Positions 1 to 8,203 of a DNA stretch of 64,000 bases are shown here, in pieces; positions within the stretch are counted from its first letter, which is position 1, and each line of letters begins with the position of its first letter. The translations under genes and the position numbers were made by a program. This stretch comes from Hymenobacter sedentarius (GTDB lineage: Bacteria; Bacteroidota; Bacteroidia; Cytophagales; Hymenobacteraceae). The stretch is from positions 372,001 through 436,000 of the forward strand of contig NZ_CP013909.1 in the NCBI RefSeq assembly GCF_001507645.1, in the 5' to 3' direction. The notes beneath the pieces are model-generated. The model was not told where the DNA came from and did not search any database. It saw only the letters and a program-made list of their open reading frames with translations.

Positions 1-2
1 AC

Positions 3-422
3 TCGCATTCCGAAATCCGCCTCCGCTTCCTGGGCTTTGTGCTGAAGGACAAACTGGTGGTGAACCGCGAGTACAACACGGCCTACATCGCCATCACGCA
101 GGACGAACTGCGCCAGTACCAGAGCAAAACCGGCGACACCGAAGGCCTGGTCAACTACGCGTTGAGCATCGAAGGCATCAAGTTCGCGGCCGTGTTCATC
201 GACCGCGGCGTGGCCGTGAAGATTTCCTTCCGCTCGGTGGGCAACTTTTCCGTGAGCGACTTTTCGCGCCGGCATTTCGAAGGCGGGGGGCACCACAATG
301 CGGCCGGCGGCATCAGTTATTTGCCCCTCGATGCAACGGTGGAGCGCTTCCTGAGCATCCTTCCCGAGTATAAGGAGCAGCTAACGGGCGTACCTGCCGC
401 CGTAGCGCCGCCGGTGGCGTAA
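3..422 (+). CDS. nrnA: DHH/DHHA1 phosphoesterase, NrnA type (3' end only)
   Basis: The reading frame is open from base 3, so the gene begins outside the window and only the last 139 residues are visible. They form a DHHA1 domain with the substrate-binding signature GGGHHNAAGG (around bases 280-312). This family comprises bifunctional oligoribonuclease/3'-phosphoadenosine-5'-phosphate phosphatases (NrnA), which degrade nanoRNA and pAp in the cytoplasm; the missing N-terminal DHH domain would carry the metal ligands. The first ATG in frame, at 39, is internal and not a start. FKBP genes follow on the same strand after 38 bp. A RecJ-like DHH protein is a less likely alternative because of the short spacing to the C terminus. 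Confidence 0.85.
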   Translation, partial: SHSEIRLRFLGFVLKDKLVVNREYNTAYIAITQDELRQYQSKTGDTEGLVNYALSIEGIKFAAVFIDRGVAVKISFRSVGNFSVSDFSRRHFEGGGHHNAAGGISYLPLDATVERFLSILPEYKEQLTGVPAAVAPPVA

Positions 423-427
423 CTTTG
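420..427 (+). promoter_or_regulatory. Candidate -7 element (TAACTTTG) before the FKBP cluster
   Basis: TAACTTTG matches the Bacteroidota -7 consensus TAnnTTTG and overlaps the stop codon of the upstream gene. Transcription would start near 434, leaving a leader of about 27 nt before the ATG at 461. No clear TTG lies at the expected -33 distance, so this is tentative. Confidence 0.4.
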
Positions 428-460
428 AAACGTTTCTGATTCCTCACTTCTTTCTTTTTC

Positions 461-1504
461 ATGCGTTTTTCCTCCCGCTCTGCGCGGCAGTTGGCCCTGG
501 GGGCCAGCCTGCTGGGCTTCGCTTCCCTCACGGCCTGTAACAAAGGCGGCGGTGACTTTGCCAAAACCAAATCCGGCATCGAGTACAAGATTTTCAAGAA
601 AGTCGGCAACGATTACGAGCGGCGCGATGTGAGCCCCGACGGCGACCCGACCTACAAAGACCGGGTGGGCAAGTTCCTGCTGGGCAACATGCAGTACCGC
701 ACCGGCAAGGACTCGGTGCTGCAGAACACCCGCCGCGACGTGGGCCTGCCCGTGCCGCTGCCCCTGCTCGAGCTCAAGCAGAAAGGTGCTCCCGACGAAG
801 CCCTGTCGATGCTGCAGCCCGGCGACAGCGGCGTGTTCCGCTTTCAGGTTGATTCGCTCATCAAGCCCAAGTCGGGCCAGCCCGTGCCCAAGTTCCTGAA
901 GAACGGCGGCAACGTGGTGATGATGTACGTGGCCACCACGCCCAAGCTCATCACGCAGGAAGAAGCCCAGGCCATGCAGCCCGAGCTGCAGAAGCGCGCC
1001 ATGGCCGCCCAGATGAAGCAGCGCATGGCCTCGCCCGAGTATGCCAAGCAGATGAAAGAACAGGCAGATGCCCAAGCCAAAGCCCTGGCCGCTCCGGCCG
1101 TGGTAGCCCAGCTCAAGAAGGACGACGCCGTGCTGCAGGACTACATCAAGAAAAACAACCTGAACATGAAGAAGACGCCCTCGGGCATCTACTACCAGGT
1201 CCTGAAGCCCGGCACCGGCCCCACGCCCAAGCCCGGCCAGACGGTGAGCGTGAACTACAACGGCACGCTGCTCAGCGGCAAGCTGTTTGACTCGTCGGAG
1301 AAAACCGGCAAGCCAATTGACTTCCCAATCGGCCAAGGCGCCGTGATTCCTGGTTGGGACCAAGGCATTGCGCTACTCAACAAAGGCAGCAAGGCCATCC
1401 TGCTCATCCCCTCCTCGCTGGCCTACGGCACGCGCGGCGCAGGTACGGACATCCCCGCCGACGCGCCCCTGCGCTTCGAGGTGGAGCTAGTCGACGTCCA
1501 ATAG
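461..1504 (+). CDS. FKBP-type peptidyl-prolyl isomerase, lipoprotein (FKBP paralogue 1)
   Basis: This 347-residue lipoprotein has a signal peptide ending in a lipobox (LTAC, Cys26). Residues ~35-170 form a degenerate FKBP-like region. A Lys/Ala/Gln-rich, probably helical linker follows, and residues ~235-347 are a full FKBP domain with the usual VSVNYNGTL, FDSS, IPGWDQGI and LAYG landmarks. FKBPs catalyse cis-trans isomerisation of prolyl bonds; here the enzyme would sit in the periplasm, tethered to a membrane, and help fold envelope proteins. It is first of four FKBP genes and closely resembles the fourth over its whole length. The gliding-motility lipoprotein GldI of Flavobacterium is the same family, but a gld symbol is not justified from sequence alone. 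Confidence 0.9.
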   Translation: MRFSSRSARQLALGASLLGFASLTACNKGGGDFAKTKSGIEYKIFKKVGNDYERRDVSPDGDPTYKDRVGKFLLGNMQYRTGKDSVLQNTRRDVGLPVPLPLLELKQKGAPDEALSMLQPGDSGVFRFQVDSLIKPKSGQPVPKFLKNGGNVVMMYVATTPKLITQEEAQAMQPELQKRAMAAQMKQRMASPEYAKQMKEQADAQAKALAAPAVVAQLKKDDAVLQDYIKKNNLNMKKTPSGIYYQVLKPGTGPTPKPGQTVSVNYNGTLLSGKLFDSSEKTGKPIDFPIGQGAVIPGWDQGIALLNKGSKAILLIPSSLAYGTRGAGTDIPADAPLRFEVELVDVQ

Positions 1505-1593
1505 TCTTTTATTGTTTCTGAATTCCGGCCAACGGGCGGCACGGCACAGCTGCCAGCGCCTCCGTTGGTCGGAATCCTTTTATCCCCTTCGCC

Positions 1594-2190
1594 ATGAAAT
1601 ACCTTCTGCTCCGTTCACGCTTGCTGGTGCTAGCGGCGAGCCTGCTCCTGGCGGCCCCGGCCCTGTGGAGCTGCAACACCGAAACTGCCTACCAGAAAAC
1701 GTTGCGTGAGCACGAAGACCAACTAAAAGCCATCGACGAGGATACGATTCAGCATTACCTGACGCGCAATAAGCTGATGACGAATGCAGTGCGGACCAAC
1801 TCGGGCCTGTACGTGGTTACGCTCACAGCGGGCCAGGGCACGCCCATTACGGCCGGCAAGCAGGTAAGCGTGAAGTACGTTGGCCGCATTCTGAGCAACG
1901 GCGCGCACCCCGAGTCTTCGGGCTACCCGGCTTCGCCCGGCGACAGCCGCTACCCGCAAGGTGCTATTTTCGACAACTCGTCGGAGAACCACACCGCCTG
2001 CGGCTGCGCCGTCTTCACAGCGGGCAGCGGCGCTATTGCCGGTTTCAGCGAAGGGCTGCTGCTCATGCGCAAAGGCGACCGCAAGCTGTTGCTCATTCCC
2101 TCGCGCCTGGCGTACGGCCCTTCCGGCCAAACGGGCATTCCGGCCGACGCGGCCTTGATGTTCGACGTGGAAGTGCTCGACGTTTTTTAA
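1594..2190 (+). CDS. FKBP-type peptidyl-prolyl isomerase, lipoprotein (FKBP paralogue 2)
   Basis: A 198-residue lipoprotein: the signal peptide ends at Cys27 (LWSC) and a short helical stretch is followed by one FKBP domain (residues ~60-198). The domain carries an insertion of about 25 residues between the first strand pair and the FDNSSE motif, including a Cys-Gly-Cys. The insert replaces the loop that is short in its neighbours, and the cysteines could form a disulfide in the periplasm. The LAYG and terminal FDVEVLDV motifs are intact. It starts 89 bp after paralogue 1 and ends 10 bp before paralogue 3, so the genes probably form one transcription unit. Confidence 0.9.
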   Translation: MKYLLLRSRLLVLAASLLLAAPALWSCNTETAYQKTLREHEDQLKAIDEDTIQHYLTRNKLMTNAVRTNSGLYVVTLTAGQGTPITAGKQVSVKYVGRILSNGAHPESSGYPASPGDSRYPQGAIFDNSSENHTACGCAVFTAGSGAIAGFSEGLLLMRKGDRKLLLIPSRLAYGPSGQTGIPADAALMFDVEVLDVF

Positions 2191-2200
2191 TGCCTTCGCC

Positions 2201-2722
2201 GTGAGTTGGTTTGCTGGCCTGAAACGCCACCTAAGTAGCGTGGCGTTGGCACTTGGGCTGTGGCTCGTCGCTACAGCTGCAAGCGCCCAGACTGCCCCAA
2301 AGCCCGTGGTGCCCTCCACCCCAAGCGCCCCAGCCACCGGCTCCGATACAGCGCACCTCGTTCCGCAGCACACGCGGAGCGGGGTGCGCTTTGTGTTTCG
2401 GGAGCGCGGCACCGGGCCGCAGGCCAAGGCCGGCAGCCGCGTGGCCGTGCGTTACACCGGCTTCCTACCCGATGGCCATATTTTCGATGCGACGGCCGCC
2501 TCGGGCGGGCCGCTTCGGTTTCGGGTGGGCCGGGGCGAGGTTATCCTGGGCTGGGACGAACTGCTGCCCCTGCTGCCAGCGGGCTCGCGGGTGCGGGCCT
2601 GGATACCGGCGGCGCTGGCCTACGGCACCACCGGCGTGCGCGACCCCGATGATGAAAGCCGTTACTTGATTCCACCCAATACCGAACTCGTGTTTGAGCT
2701 GCAGGTACTGAGCGTGCGTTAA
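2201..2722 (+). CDS. FKBP-type peptidyl-prolyl isomerase, secreted (FKBP paralogue 3)
   Basis: This 173-residue protein starts at GTG (2201); the nearby ATG at 2190 runs into a stop after four codons. A typical signal peptide (ending near ASAQ, residues ~29-32) lacks a lipobox, so the product should be soluble in the periplasm. A Pro-rich spacer leads to one FKBP domain (residues ~60-173) with VRYTGFL, IFDA, LGWDELL and LAYG motifs. The usual IPGWDQ is changed to ILGWDE. It sits in the middle of a four-gene FKBP run on the same strand, with 10 bp to the preceding gene and 31 bp to the next. Confidence 0.88.
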   Translation: MSWFAGLKRHLSSVALALGLWLVATAASAQTAPKPVVPSTPSAPATGSDTAHLVPQHTRSGVRFVFRERGTGPQAKAGSRVAVRYTGFLPDGHIFDATAASGGPLRFRVGRGEVILGWDELLPLLPAGSRVRAWIPAALAYGTTGVRDPDDESRYLIPPNTELVFELQVLSVR

Positions 2723-2753
2723 CTCCCTCCTGGATACTGACCAACTTTCTTCT

Positions 2754-3707
2754 ATGCGATACTTCCTCCTGAGCGCTGTTTGTGCGCTGTTCGCTTTTTT
2801 GCAACCTGCCAGCGCGCAAACGCCGGGCGCGGAGTTTTCCCGCTTGCCCACGGGCACCGAGTACCGGCTGTTTCGGAAGGACGCGACGGGCCGTTACCTG
2901 CCCCACCCGCTGGCTGCTACCGATGCACCGTATGCCAGCCGCGTTGGGCAGGTGCTCACGGTCTTCCTGGAATTCCGCACCGGCCGCGACTCCCTGCTGA
3001 TGAAGTCGCGCCAGATGCAGCCCACGCCGCAGCCCGTAGCCCTGCCCGACAAGCCCGAGGTCGGTAGCCTCGAAGAGGCGCTGGGGCTGCTCCTGCCCGG
3101 CGACAGCGCCGTGTTCCGCTTCCCGGCCGATACCATATTTGCCAAGACCTTCCGCCAGCCCGTGCCCCCGTTTATTCGCAAGGGCGGCAACACCATGCTC
3201 GTGTTTGCCAGCGCCCGCGAGCTGCTCACCATGGCCGAAATGTCGGCGCGCCAGGAGAAGCTGCAGGCCGAGTACGCCAAGCAAGCCAAAGCCGCTGCCG
3301 TAGCTCAATCGGCCAAAGACGCCGCCAAAATCCAAGCCTACCTGAAGAAGAACAAGCTGGTGGCCAAGAAAACGGTTGGCGGCACCTACTACATCATAAC
3401 CCGGCCCGGCAAGGGCCTACCGCCCAAGAAAGGCCAAACCGTGCGTGTGCTCTACCGCGGCACCGTCTTGGCCACGGGCAAAGAGTTTGATTCCTCTGCC
3501 AAGCACGGCAATGAGCCCATTGCGTTTGCGCTCGGCACGGGCCAGGTTATTCCGGGCTGGGACCAGGGCATTGCCATGCTCACCAAGGGCAGCAAAGCCG
3601 TGCTGCTCATCCCTTCTCCCCTGGCCTACGGCCCCCGCGGCGCGGGCGCCGACATCCCGGCCAACGCCGTGCTTCGCTTCGAAGTTGAGCTGGTTGATTT
3701 CAAGTAG
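2754..3707 (+). CDS. FKBP-type peptidyl-prolyl isomerase, secreted (FKBP paralogue 4)
   Basis: At 317 residues this is the long partner of paralogue 1. The signal peptide ends near ASAQ (residues ~18-22), residues ~25-165 form a degenerate FKBP-like domain, a helical linker rich in Lys and Ala follows, and residues ~199-317 are a full FKBP domain ending in FEVELVDFK. Unlike paralogue 1 it has no lipobox cysteine, so it should be soluble periplasmic. The shared two-domain plan and near-identical motifs (PGDS.VFRF, RKGGN, IPGWDQGIA) point to duplication of one ancestral gene around the two shorter paralogues. Transcription ends at the strong hairpin at 3722-3790. Confidence 0.9.
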   Translation: MRYFLLSAVCALFAFLQPASAQTPGAEFSRLPTGTEYRLFRKDATGRYLPHPLAATDAPYASRVGQVLTVFLEFRTGRDSLLMKSRQMQPTPQPVALPDKPEVGSLEEALGLLLPGDSAVFRFPADTIFAKTFRQPVPPFIRKGGNTMLVFASARELLTMAEMSARQEKLQAEYAKQAKAAAVAQSAKDAAKIQAYLKKNKLVAKKTVGGTYYIITRPGKGLPPKKGQTVRVLYRGTVLATGKEFDSSAKHGNEPIAFALGTGQVIPGWDQGIAMLTKGSKAVLLIPSPLAYGPRGAGADIPANAVLRFEVELVDFK

Positions 3708-3721
3708 GGCGTTATAAAATT

Positions 3722-3790
3722 CAGCCCAAGTAAAAGCCCCAGTGCGTGCCCTCTTTGGAAGGACCGCCGCCGGGGCTTTTACTTGGGCTG
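3722..3790. terminator. Bidirectional hairpin terminator between the FKBP cluster and recO
   Basis: Two perfect 19-bp arms (3722-3740 and 3772-3790) enclose a 31-nt loop. The A-rich/T-rich centre of the arms lets it work for the + strand FKBP genes and the - strand recO gene. Each arm ends in CAGCCCAA/TTGGGCTG, a heptamer core that recurs in other gaps of this window. Confidence 0.8.
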
Positions 3791-3798
3791 AAAGTGCC

Positions 3799-4521
3799 TT
3801 ACTCTGCCAGCACTTGTGAGAGAATATCCAGCGAGCGAATCTCGCCTAGCTGCTCCACGTGCAGCTGGTAGTAGCGAATGAGCACATTCAGCAATTCGTG
3901 GCGCACGCGGCCGTTGGGAATGGTGCTGGTGGCCGGGTCCTGCAATAGCTCGTCGAAGTAACCCTCAAACTCGCGCAGGCGCAGCGTGGCCGGGCCGGTA
4001 GCGCCCTTGGAAGTAGCCGCGTGGCCGGCCATGATTACCTGGTCGGTGAGTTCGCCCCCCGAGCTTACCCCAAAGCCCAGGTAGGTGGCCAGGCGCAGCA
4101 GAAAGACCAGGGCAAAGTTTTCGCTGCCCGTGGTCTGCTGGTCAAACGCCAGAATGGAGTTGTACAGAAATTGGAAGAGGGGTTCGTTTTGCTCTTCTTC
4201 GCGCACGGCCCGCCCCACCACTTCGGAAAGAAACAGCACCACGCTGCTTTTCTGCACCTCATAGGGCAGGCTAACGAAAGGCTCCGAACACCGGAACTCG
4301 GACAGGCGGGTGAGGCCGCTGCTGCCCCGTGCCACGTAGGCCACCAGTTCCAGCAGCGTAAAGGGCTGAAACAAGGCAATGCGGCCTGGCGGCTTGGCCT
4401 TGCGCACGCCGTTCACGATGTAGTTCTGCACGCCCAGCCGCTCGGTGTAGACACGGGCAATGATGCTCGTTTCGCGGTATTTCAGGTAGCTGAGGACGAT
4501 GCCCCGGGTTTTGATTAACAT
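3799..4521 (-). CDS. recO: DNA repair protein RecO
   Basis: The 240-residue product fits RecO in length and layout: an N-terminal OB-fold (residues ~1-80, opening TRGIVLSYLKYRETSIIARV) followed by an all-helical domain. RecO binds single-stranded DNA and SSB, anneals strands and, with RecR, loads RecA at gaps. No Cys4 zinc motif is visible in the C-terminal half, as is common in Bacteroidota RecO. The gene ends 9 bp from the shared terminator and lies 88 bp downstream of the PorZ-like gene on the same strand. An ATG start at 4521 gives the expected N terminus. Confidence 0.93.
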   Translation of the reverse strand: MLIKTRGIVLSYLKYRETSIIARVYTERLGVQNYIVNGVRKAKPPGRIALFQPFTLLELVAYVARGSSGLTRLSEFRCSEPFVSLPYEVQKSSVVLFLSEVVGRAVREEEQNEPLFQFLYNSILAFDQQTTGSENFALVFLLRLATYLGFGVSSGGELTDQVIMAGHAATSKGATGPATLRLREFEGYFDELLQDPATSTIPNGRVRHELLNVLIRYYQLHVEQLGEIRSLDILSQVLAE

Positions 4522-4609
4522 CTTAAAAGGGAACGAGAACGAATACTAAGTGATGAAGAATTGGGCTATGCGCCTCGTTCACTCTCACTATTCATTCCTC
4601 ATTTTGATT

Positions 4610-6979
4610 TTATTTGCTGAGCACCGCTACTTTGCTCACGCAGCCGTTTTTGCCATCGGCATCCGTCGATAGTACGAGGTACGTGCCCGAACGGACGCGT
4701 TGGCCGTCGGGGTTGGTCATGTTCCAGGTTACGGTGCCGCCGTTGGCCTTGGTGGCGTACACGAGGTGCCCGGCCACATCGGTAATCTTCACCACTGCAT
4801 TATTGGCCAGGCCGGTAATGCCCACCGTGCCGGTAAACTCGGGCCGCACCGGGTTGGGGAACACGGCCGTGCACTTCGGGCTGCCTTCCGTAACGGTGGC
4901 CGCGCCGCGGTAGGTTACCACGCCGCCGTCGGTGGCCACCCAGACTTCGCCGGTCTTGTCGTTCACCTTCACGTCAATGATGCGGTCGGATGGCAGCGGG
5001 CTGTTGGCGGTGGTGAAGTGCAGCAGGGCTTCGTCGGCATCGGGGCTGAACAGCCACAGGCCGTGGTCGGTACCGAACCACTTGCGGTCGCCGCCGTCCA
5101 CGGCCATGGTCCGCACGGCCTCGCTAAACAGCGCGGGAAAGTTCGCTCCCTCGCCCCGCGTCACCAACGGCAGGGTAAACCCCAGGCTGGACCCAAACGG
5201 CCCGCTGGGGTCGTTAAAAACCGCTACGCCTTTGATGGTAGCGGCCCAGATGTACCCCCGCCGGTCTTTGGCCAGCTCATAGATTTGGTTGTCGGGCAGG
5301 CCGGATGCGGTGGTAAAAAACCGCGGCTGGTTGGGTTTAGCCGTGGCGGGGTCGACCGCAAAGATGCCCAGGGCGGCTCCGGTAGGGTCGGTTTTGCGCG
5401 ACACCGATACCCATGCAAAGCCATTGTCGTCCAGCACAATGCGCTCCAGCGCTTCAAACCCAGACACCCACGGAATGGTCCGCCAAGTGGTGGTGACCGG
5501 GTCCAGGATAAACAGGCCCGAGGTATTGGGGCGCAGGTGCCGATTTACCACCCACACCTTGCCGGTGGCGTCGGCGGCCACATCGGTCACCTCCACCCGG
5601 TTCTTGTTGCCAAAGGTGCCCAAAAGGGGGCTGCCGGCCGGGGTGCCCTCGCCAAACTGACGAAACTGCCCAGGCCCTTTCCACTCCAGCAGCCCACCGC
5701 CGTAGGCCGCCACATACAAGGTGCCATCGGGCGTGCGGGTGCCACGGGAGGGGCTCTGCAAGTCCGGAAAATTGGTGGCCGGGAAAGCCGCGGGCGTAAA
5801 ATTGGTCCACTGCCCGTTGGCAAATTCGTAAAAGCCCAGTCGAAAGCCGTTGGGCAAATACCGCTCGGAGTAGCCCCCGGTGAACACGTCCACCTTGTTG
5901 GTGTGAGCATCGGCCAGAATGCTGAAGGCCAGTCCCGTTTCGGGACCGTTGGGCACGAAGCGCTCCGGCACCTGGCCGGAACCGGGGCGCACTCGCTGCA
6001 AGCCGTTCTGGTAATTGGCCACGTAATAGCTGCCGTCGCGGGAGCGCACGGCATCCTGCGTGTACGTACCGGGCGTAGGCGGCACCACGACAGTCACCAC
6101 GCCCGTGCGCTCGATGCGGCGCACCCCGGAAATATCGTCGATCACCAGCACCCCAATGCTGCTGGCGCGTAGCTTTCGGAACTGGGGAGTGTAGGTATTG
6201 GGCACGGCGCGCCACGCGCCGGGCGTGCCCGGAATAAACTTGTACACCGCCGCCCCTGCGCCCTCTACGGCGGCATATACTTCCCCGCCATAAGCGGCCA
6301 GGAAGGGATAGACGTGCTGCGCCGGATTGGCGCTCAGCGGCACCGGCTGGTACCGGGTCCAGTTGCGGTAGTCAAGCAGGTTGCTGGTGAGCTGGCCCCG
6401 CAACAAGCCGGCCGAGGTTGCCGCATAAAGCGCGCCGTTGGCCACCGCGGCGTCGTACACGGCCACGACGGTGCCGCCGGGGCCAATGTTGCTGTAAGTG
6501 TCGCTGATTTCGAGCTTAGTCAAATCCACCACCACCAGGCCAAAGCTGGTCGATACGTAAGCCTTGCCAGCCCCAATCGAAACCTGGTTGATTTCCTTGG
6601 TGCCCTGAATCGACTTGCGTAGCACATCGTTCAGGTTGCGCACGCTGCCGTTGGGCCGCAGAATGTCGAGGTTGCTGTTGCGGTAAGCCAGCACCGTTTG
6701 CTGGGTTACCGAATCGTAGGCCAGGGCGGCCACGCCCACGTCGTTCAGGCCATCCCGCCGCGAAAGCACCTGAGTGGTGTTAAGCTTTTTATCCAGGAAA
6801 TAAAAGGCGTTCTCCGTCGCCACATACACCCGGTCGCCGGCGTCTTCGAGGCGCAGGGGGCGGTTGGTAGGCAGGTGAAGCTGCCAGTCGCCGTAGCCAG
6901 CTGTGCTCTGCGCCCCCACGGTTTGGGCCAAGAAAAGCAGCCCAACCAGCCCCAGCCAACAACGGAAAATGTGCAGCAT
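4610..6979 (-). CDS. porZ: Type IX secretion system PorZ-like beta-propeller protein
   Basis: Starting at the ATG at 6979 the product has 789 residues. The frame stays open to 7351, but the upstream part lies over tdk and has no signal peptide, whereas this start gives a clean one ending near TVGAQ (residue ~24). The mature protein begins with the WQLHLPTNRP motif. Repeated beta-propeller blades follow (YVATENAFYFLD, VGVAALAYDS, VWVVNRHL, IWAATIKGVAVFN, KWFGTDHGLWLF), then a C-terminal Ig-like domain (residues ~700-789) resembling T9SS sorting domains. PorZ is a surface component of the type IX secretion attachment complex that binds anionic lipopolysaccharide in Porphyromonas. The family resembles two-component regulator propellers, so a generic label is the alternative. 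It lies between tdk and recO. Confidence 0.75.
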   Translation of the reverse strand: MLHIFRCWLGLVGLLFLAQTVGAQSTAGYGDWQLHLPTNRPLRLEDAGDRVYVATENAFYFLDKKLNTTQVLSRRDGLNDVGVAALAYDSVTQQTVLAYRNSNLDILRPNGSVRNLNDVLRKSIQGTKEINQVSIGAGKAYVSTSFGLVVVDLTKLEISDTYSNIGPGGTVVAVYDAAVANGALYAATSAGLLRGQLTSNLLDYRNWTRYQPVPLSANPAQHVYPFLAAYGGEVYAAVEGAGAAVYKFIPGTPGAWRAVPNTYTPQFRKLRASSIGVLVIDDISGVRRIERTGVVTVVVPPTPGTYTQDAVRSRDGSYYVANYQNGLQRVRPGSGQVPERFVPNGPETGLAFSILADAHTNKVDVFTGGYSERYLPNGFRLGFYEFANGQWTNFTPAAFPATNFPDLQSPSRGTRTPDGTLYVAAYGGGLLEWKGPGQFRQFGEGTPAGSPLLGTFGNKNRVEVTDVAADATGKVWVVNRHLRPNTSGLFILDPVTTTWRTIPWVSGFEALERIVLDDNGFAWVSVSRKTDPTGAALGIFAVDPATAKPNQPRFFTTASGLPDNQIYELAKDRRGYIWAATIKGVAVFNDPSGPFGSSLGFTLPLVTRGEGANFPALFSEAVRTMAVDGGDRKWFGTDHGLWLFSPDADEALLHFTTANSPLPSDRIIDVKVNDKTGEVWVATDGGVVTYRGAATVTEGSPKCTAVFPNPVRPEFTGTVGITGLANNAVVKITDVAGHLVYATKANGGTVTWNMTNPDGQRVRSGTYLVLSTDADGKNGCVSKVAVLSK

Positions 6980-7047
6980 ACGCTCAGCAAAAACACGGTT
7001 TAAGTAGAAGCAGCCAGGCTGCCTTTGCCAACGCAGGGCTCCGCCCT

Positions 7048-7674
7048 TTAGTGCGCGGCGGCCGAGCGCGCCTCCGGAGCCGGGGCTTTGGCCTGCATGC
7101 CTTCCAAAAAGCATGGCCGGCAGCGGGCCTCGTACGAGTCCGTTTCGCCGAGCAGGACCTGGTTTTCGCTGGCCGCGTTGCGATACGAGTAAGAAGCAAT
7201 TTCGCCGCAGCACACGCACACGGCGTGCACCTTGGTCACGTATTCGGCCGTGGCCAGCAGCGCCGGCATGGGCCCAAACGGGCGGCCGAGGTAGTCCATG
7301 TCCAGCCCGGCCACGATGACCCGGGTGCCGTTGTTGGCCAGTTGCTGGCACACGTCCACCAGCGAGTCGTCAAAAAACTGTCCTTCGTCGATGCCCACCA
7401 CATCTGAGCCGGCCGCCAGCAGCAGGATTTCCGAGGCAATGGCCACCGGGGTAGAGCGGATACGGGCCGCGTTGTGGCTCACCACGTCGTCGACGTCGTA
7501 GCGGGTGTCGACGGCGGGTTTGAAAATCTCGACCTGCTGCCGCGCAATGCGGGCGCGGGTAAGGCGGCGAATTAGTTCTTCGGTTTTGCCCGAAAACATG
7601 GAGCCGCAGACCACTTCTATCCAGCCCCGGCGCGGGGCGTTGTGGCGATTGCCAACGCGGGGTTCAATAAACAA
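7048..7674 (-). CDS. tdk: Thymidine kinase
   Basis: The enzyme phosphorylates thymidine with ATP in the salvage pathway. The P-loop GSMFSGKT, the DEGQFF catalytic segment, the RPFGPMP substrate loop and two zinc-ligand pairs (CVCC and CRPC) are visible. The start is uncertain: ATG at 7740 gives 230 residues with a 22-residue extension that looks like untranslated DNA, while TTG at 7674 gives 208 residues beginning FIEPRVG, as usual in Bacteroidota homologues. I prefer the TTG. The C-terminal ~15 residues ([14 protein letters not shown]) are a low-complexity tail. It precedes the porZ-like gene on the same strand (68 bp). Confidence 0.9.
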   Translation of the reverse strand: MFIEPRVGNRHNAPRRGWIEVVCGSMFSGKTEELIRRLTRARIARQQVEIFKPAVDTRYDVDDVVSHNAARIRSTPVAIASEILLLAAGSDVVGIDEGQFFDDSLVDVCQQLANNGTRVIVAGLDMDYLGRPFGPMPALLATAEYVTKVHAVCVCCGEIASYSYRNAASENQVLLGETDSYEARCRPCFLEGMQAKAPAPEARSAAAH

Positions 7675-7845
7675 AGTACAGGCGGGCTTGGGGAGGTTTA
7701 GAAACCTAAAGTTAGGAACGAACTGCAGAGCATAAAGCATGGCTGCAGTCCGGGCCTACCCGCTGCTCAGGCAAACGTCTTGACCGCCTGCGATTCCACT
7801 ATTGGGCTGGCGTAGTCAATAATTTTGACGCGCCAGCGTTGGGGT

Positions 7846-8166
7846 TCAGCCGTACTGCACGTGGGGCAGCTGCGTAGCGTCGGGCACTCGGCCCACTACC
7901 TCGCCCGCCAGCAAGCGGGTTTGGCAGGTTAGCCGCTCGTTGGACAGCAGCCGCCCAGCAGCCCGGTAGCGTAGCTCGGCATCGGAGGGCGGGCTCAGGT
8001 TTTCCATGCCCTGTCGCACCTGCAGGCGGCAAGTGGTGCAGCGGCCTTTGGCCCCGCAGGCGTGCATCCAGTCGTGGCCAGCGGCTTGCAGCGCGGCCAG
8101 CAGCGTAGCGCCGGCGGGCACCTCCATGGCCGCGCCCGGCAAGTTTTCAATCGTTAACAGGGCCAT
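7846..8166 (-). CDS. 2Fe-2S ferredoxin
   Basis: A 106-residue electron-transfer protein of the plant/adrenodoxin-type 2Fe-2S fold. Four cysteines sit at positions 37, 43, 46 and 81 in the spacing C-x5-C-x2-C-x34-C, which is that of the cluster-binding loop. No signal peptide is present, so it is cytoplasmic. It starts 37 bp from a divergent gene of unknown function and lies upstream of tdk on the same strand with a gap of about 170 bp, so shared transcription is possible but not shown. Its redox partner cannot be deduced here. Confidence 0.88.
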   Translation of the reverse strand: MALLTIENLPGAAMEVPAGATLLAALQAAGHDWMHACGAKGRCTTCRLQVRQGMENLSPPSDAELRYRAAGRLLSNERLTCQTRLLAGEVVGRVPDATQLPHVQYG

Positions 8167-8203
8167 TTGTGCCTAACTTCGGCCACCGAAACACGGCCTT
8201 TTT

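Noticed and set aside
4700..6172. 490-codon frame on + antisense to the porZ-like gene
   Set aside because: Gly/His/Val-rich shadow without domains.
6980..7351. 124-residue extension of the porZ-like frame
   Set aside because: It overlaps tdk and precedes a clear signal peptide, so it is not translated.
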